From assembly GCA_028686565.1 (NCBI GenBank), contig JAQUBU010000129.1, positions 1 to 6,572 of the forward strand: DNA of 6,572 nt. The letters are read 5' to 3'. Position 1 is the first letter of the stretch. Every line of letters starts with the position of its first letter. Under the pieces are notes generated by a model that was given only the letters and a program-made list of their open reading frames with translations, was not told where the DNA came from and did no database searches. The DNA is from Syntrophomonadaceae bacterium. Its GTDB lineage: Bacteria; Bacillota; Syntrophomonadia; Syntrophomonadales; Syntrophomonadaceae. Position numbers and translations under genes: made by a program. Of this stretch, positions 5,368-6,572 are shown piece by piece.

Positions 5368-6469
5368 TGAATGGAAACATATCACCTCCGGAAATTTTAT
5401 TAAGCTGATGCTGATAGTGCCGCTTCTGGTGGCAGCCTTATTCAGCTATATATTCCAAAACGGTATCATGCAGGATGCTCCTCTGGCCGTTATTGATCTT
5501 GATCACAGCATTTACAGCCGTCAGCTGATAGATAAGCTGAACTCTTCGCAATACATAGAAGTCATGGAAGTTTTCGATAATTATGTTCGATCAGATATGC
5601 TGCTCTATAATGAGCGATATTCCGGCGTTCTGTATTTGCCTACAGGCCTGGAAAAAGCATATACACAGGGAAAAACGATCAACCTTGGTCTGTATTTGGA
5701 TGCGACCATGGCCGCTGGGGCGAGCACGATTAGGTCTGGAATCAGTGAAGTGATTGGAACGGAAAATGCTATGAAAGGAGCTTCTGCGGTTCTAAGTCTG
5801 GAACAAAGGTCGCTTTATAATCCAACCAACCAGGCTATTATGAGCTACGTGATGTTGTTTATCAACGTTGTCATGCTTGGACTTATCGCATTTAATACAT
5901 TACCGATCGCACCTCGATTACGTCAGGAAGGCAAGCTGACTGACGATTTGAAAAATCCTGCTGTTATATTGTTTAGAACGATACCATATGCTTTAATATC
6001 CTGCGTTTCCTTCTATATCGTAATTGGTGTCCTCAAACAAGCAGGCAACCTGCGATTTGAAGCAAATTTTTTTGAGCTGTTTGTTCCGCTGTACCTGTAC
6101 GGTACCTGCACATGTCTTTTGTCGATCGCGCTCGGATGGACTGCTGCAACTCCAGCCAAATCTACTGGAAGGATCGTATGGCTGCTGACGCCATCTTTCC
6201 TGCTCAGCGGCGTATTGGTTCCATATTCCCTGCTGCCGACCCTGCTGCAGTGGATATTCCAGGTGCTTCCGCTTTCCGTGCAATTCAAAATCATGCGGGG
6301 CATGGGTTATAAAGGCGGGGCACTGCAGTATTTCATGCCGGAACTGGGACACTATCTTTTGATCATAGCATTATTTATGACCATTATTTTGGTGATGGCA
6401 ATTCGGGAAAGCAAGGACACAAGGACACAAGGGGACGTTTTTGTTGTGTCATCTGTGGAAAGTCCCTAA
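5351..6469 (+). CDS. ABC-2 type transporter permease (YhhJ/YbhR-like), altered C-terminus
   Basis: This 372-residue inner-membrane protein would form the export channel with the upstream adaptor. Visible layout: a helix at about 16-36, a large extracytoplasmic domain (about 37-163) starting with the family-typical APLAVIDLDHSIYSRQLI, then helices at about 164-187, 205-228, 241-264, 275-297 and 334-352. The hallmark SGVLVPYSLLP (286-296) and the LPLSVQFKIMRGMGYKGG region (307-323) match ABC-2 permeases, which hold no ATP-binding site and normally need a separate ATPase, or a partner permease, from the same operon; neither is in the window. The final residues, from about 354 (KDTRTQGDVFVVSSVESP), are encoded by a tandem-repeat/palindrome sequence (6413-6450) plus its flank and look foreign, so the native end was probably lost. 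The last helix is intact, so function may survive. Confidence 0.9.
   Translation: MKVIRDEWKHITSGNFIKLMLIVPLLVAALFSYIFQNGIMQDAPLAVIDLDHSIYSRQLIDKLNSSQYIEVMEVFDNYVRSDMLLYNERYSGVLYLPTGLEKAYTQGKTINLGLYLDATMAAGASTIRSGISEVIGTENAMKGASAVLSLEQRSLYNPTNQAIMSYVMLFINVVMLGLIAFNTLPIAPRLRQEGKLTDDLKNPAVILFRTIPYALISCVSFYIVIGVLKQAGNLRFEANFFELFVPLYLYGTCTCLLSIALGWTAATPAKSTGRIVWLLTPSFLLSGVLVPYSLLPTLLQWIFQVLPLSVQFKIMRGMGYKGGALQYFMPELGHYLLIIALFMTIILVMAIRESKDTRTQGDVFVVSSVESP
6413..6450 (+). repeat. Tandem 8-mer and palindrome, REP/RAYT-like, inside the permease 3' end
   Basis: Two exact copies of AAGGACAC (6413-6420, 6421-6428) are followed by AAGGGGACG. GACACAA (6424-6430) pairs perfectly with TTGTGTC (6444-6450) around a 13-base centre. 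Sequence of the form GGACACAAGGGGACG...TTGTGTC is a pattern I recall from dispersed repeats near IS200-like transposases in Firmicutes; this link is from memory. The repeat reads in frame and ends the permease. Confidence 0.55.
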
Positions 6470-6572
6470 AAGTCCATGCTAATTAAACGAAGTGGAGGAC
6501 ACACCTGAGATATCATTATTTTTTATGGCCCGCGTCCCTAAAAAAAGCCCAATAATTACCATGAGTGGGGCG
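6470..6572 (+). other. Downstream flank with second copy-like end sequence and an open frame running off the edge
   Basis: After the permease stop there is no clear terminator. From 6490 the sequence starts AAGTGGAGG and reaches AGTGGGGCG at the window end (6564-6572), the same two boxes that bracket 3296-3371 in the small inverted-repeat element. A frame without stops runs from 6483 to the edge; from ATG 6525 it reads MARVPKKSPIITMSGA. That ATG has no close ribosome site (GGAGGA is at 6494-6499, 25 bases away), so it may be the start of a gene or nothing. I cannot identify it. Confidence 0.3.

Noticed and set aside
5993..6352. Overlapping minus- and plus-strand frames within the permease gene
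   Set aside because: They lie opposite or out of frame with a well-supported permease and show no recognisable protein features or ribosome sites.

Overview
The window looks like low-to-moderate G+C DNA from a Firmicutes-type bacterium, with AGGAGG-like ribosome sites and a TTG start. The efflux-type adaptor plus ABC-2 permease is most at home in a cell with two membranes. A diderm Firmicute (Negativicutes, for example the Sporomusa/Pelosinus group) is therefore my best guess. This is inference from gene content, not from a marker gene.

Layout. (1) Positions 1-2492, minus strand: a large membrane-anchored cyclic-di-GMP protein (multi-TM N-terminus, GAF, canonical GGDEF, start of EAL), cut off by the left window edge. 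(2) Positions 2493-2975: a gene-poor stretch holding its promoter region, a short degenerate piece of a second GGDEF domain, and a tandem 7-mer repeat. (3) Positions 2976-3270: an internal fragment of a short-chain dehydrogenase/reductase (SDR), missing both ends and frameshifted by a 4-bp CAAG duplication. (4) Positions 3298-3425: a small element bounded by near-perfect inverted repeats. (5) Positions 3453-6469, plus strand: a tetR - hlyD - ABC-2 permease locus with a palindromic operator over the regulator's own promoter. (6) Positions 6413-6572: a repeat that supplies the last codons of the permease, then a sequence resembling the 3298-3371 segment and running off the right edge.

How the genes work together. 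The TetR-type regulator probably represses its own promoter and, by read-through, the two transport genes. The HlyD-like adaptor (signal anchor, lipoyl halves, about 130-residue coiled-coil hairpin) overlaps the permease gene by 17 bp, so the two are translationally coupled and probably form one efflux complex. No ATPase gene and no second permease gene lie in the window. The repeat at the permease 3' end marks a likely break in the original operon or a junction with mobile DNA. The cyclic-di-GMP protein is transcribed the other way and is probably unrelated in function.

I see no clearly new defence or mobile system. The most distinctive content is the set of gene remnants and small repeats between and after the intact genes.
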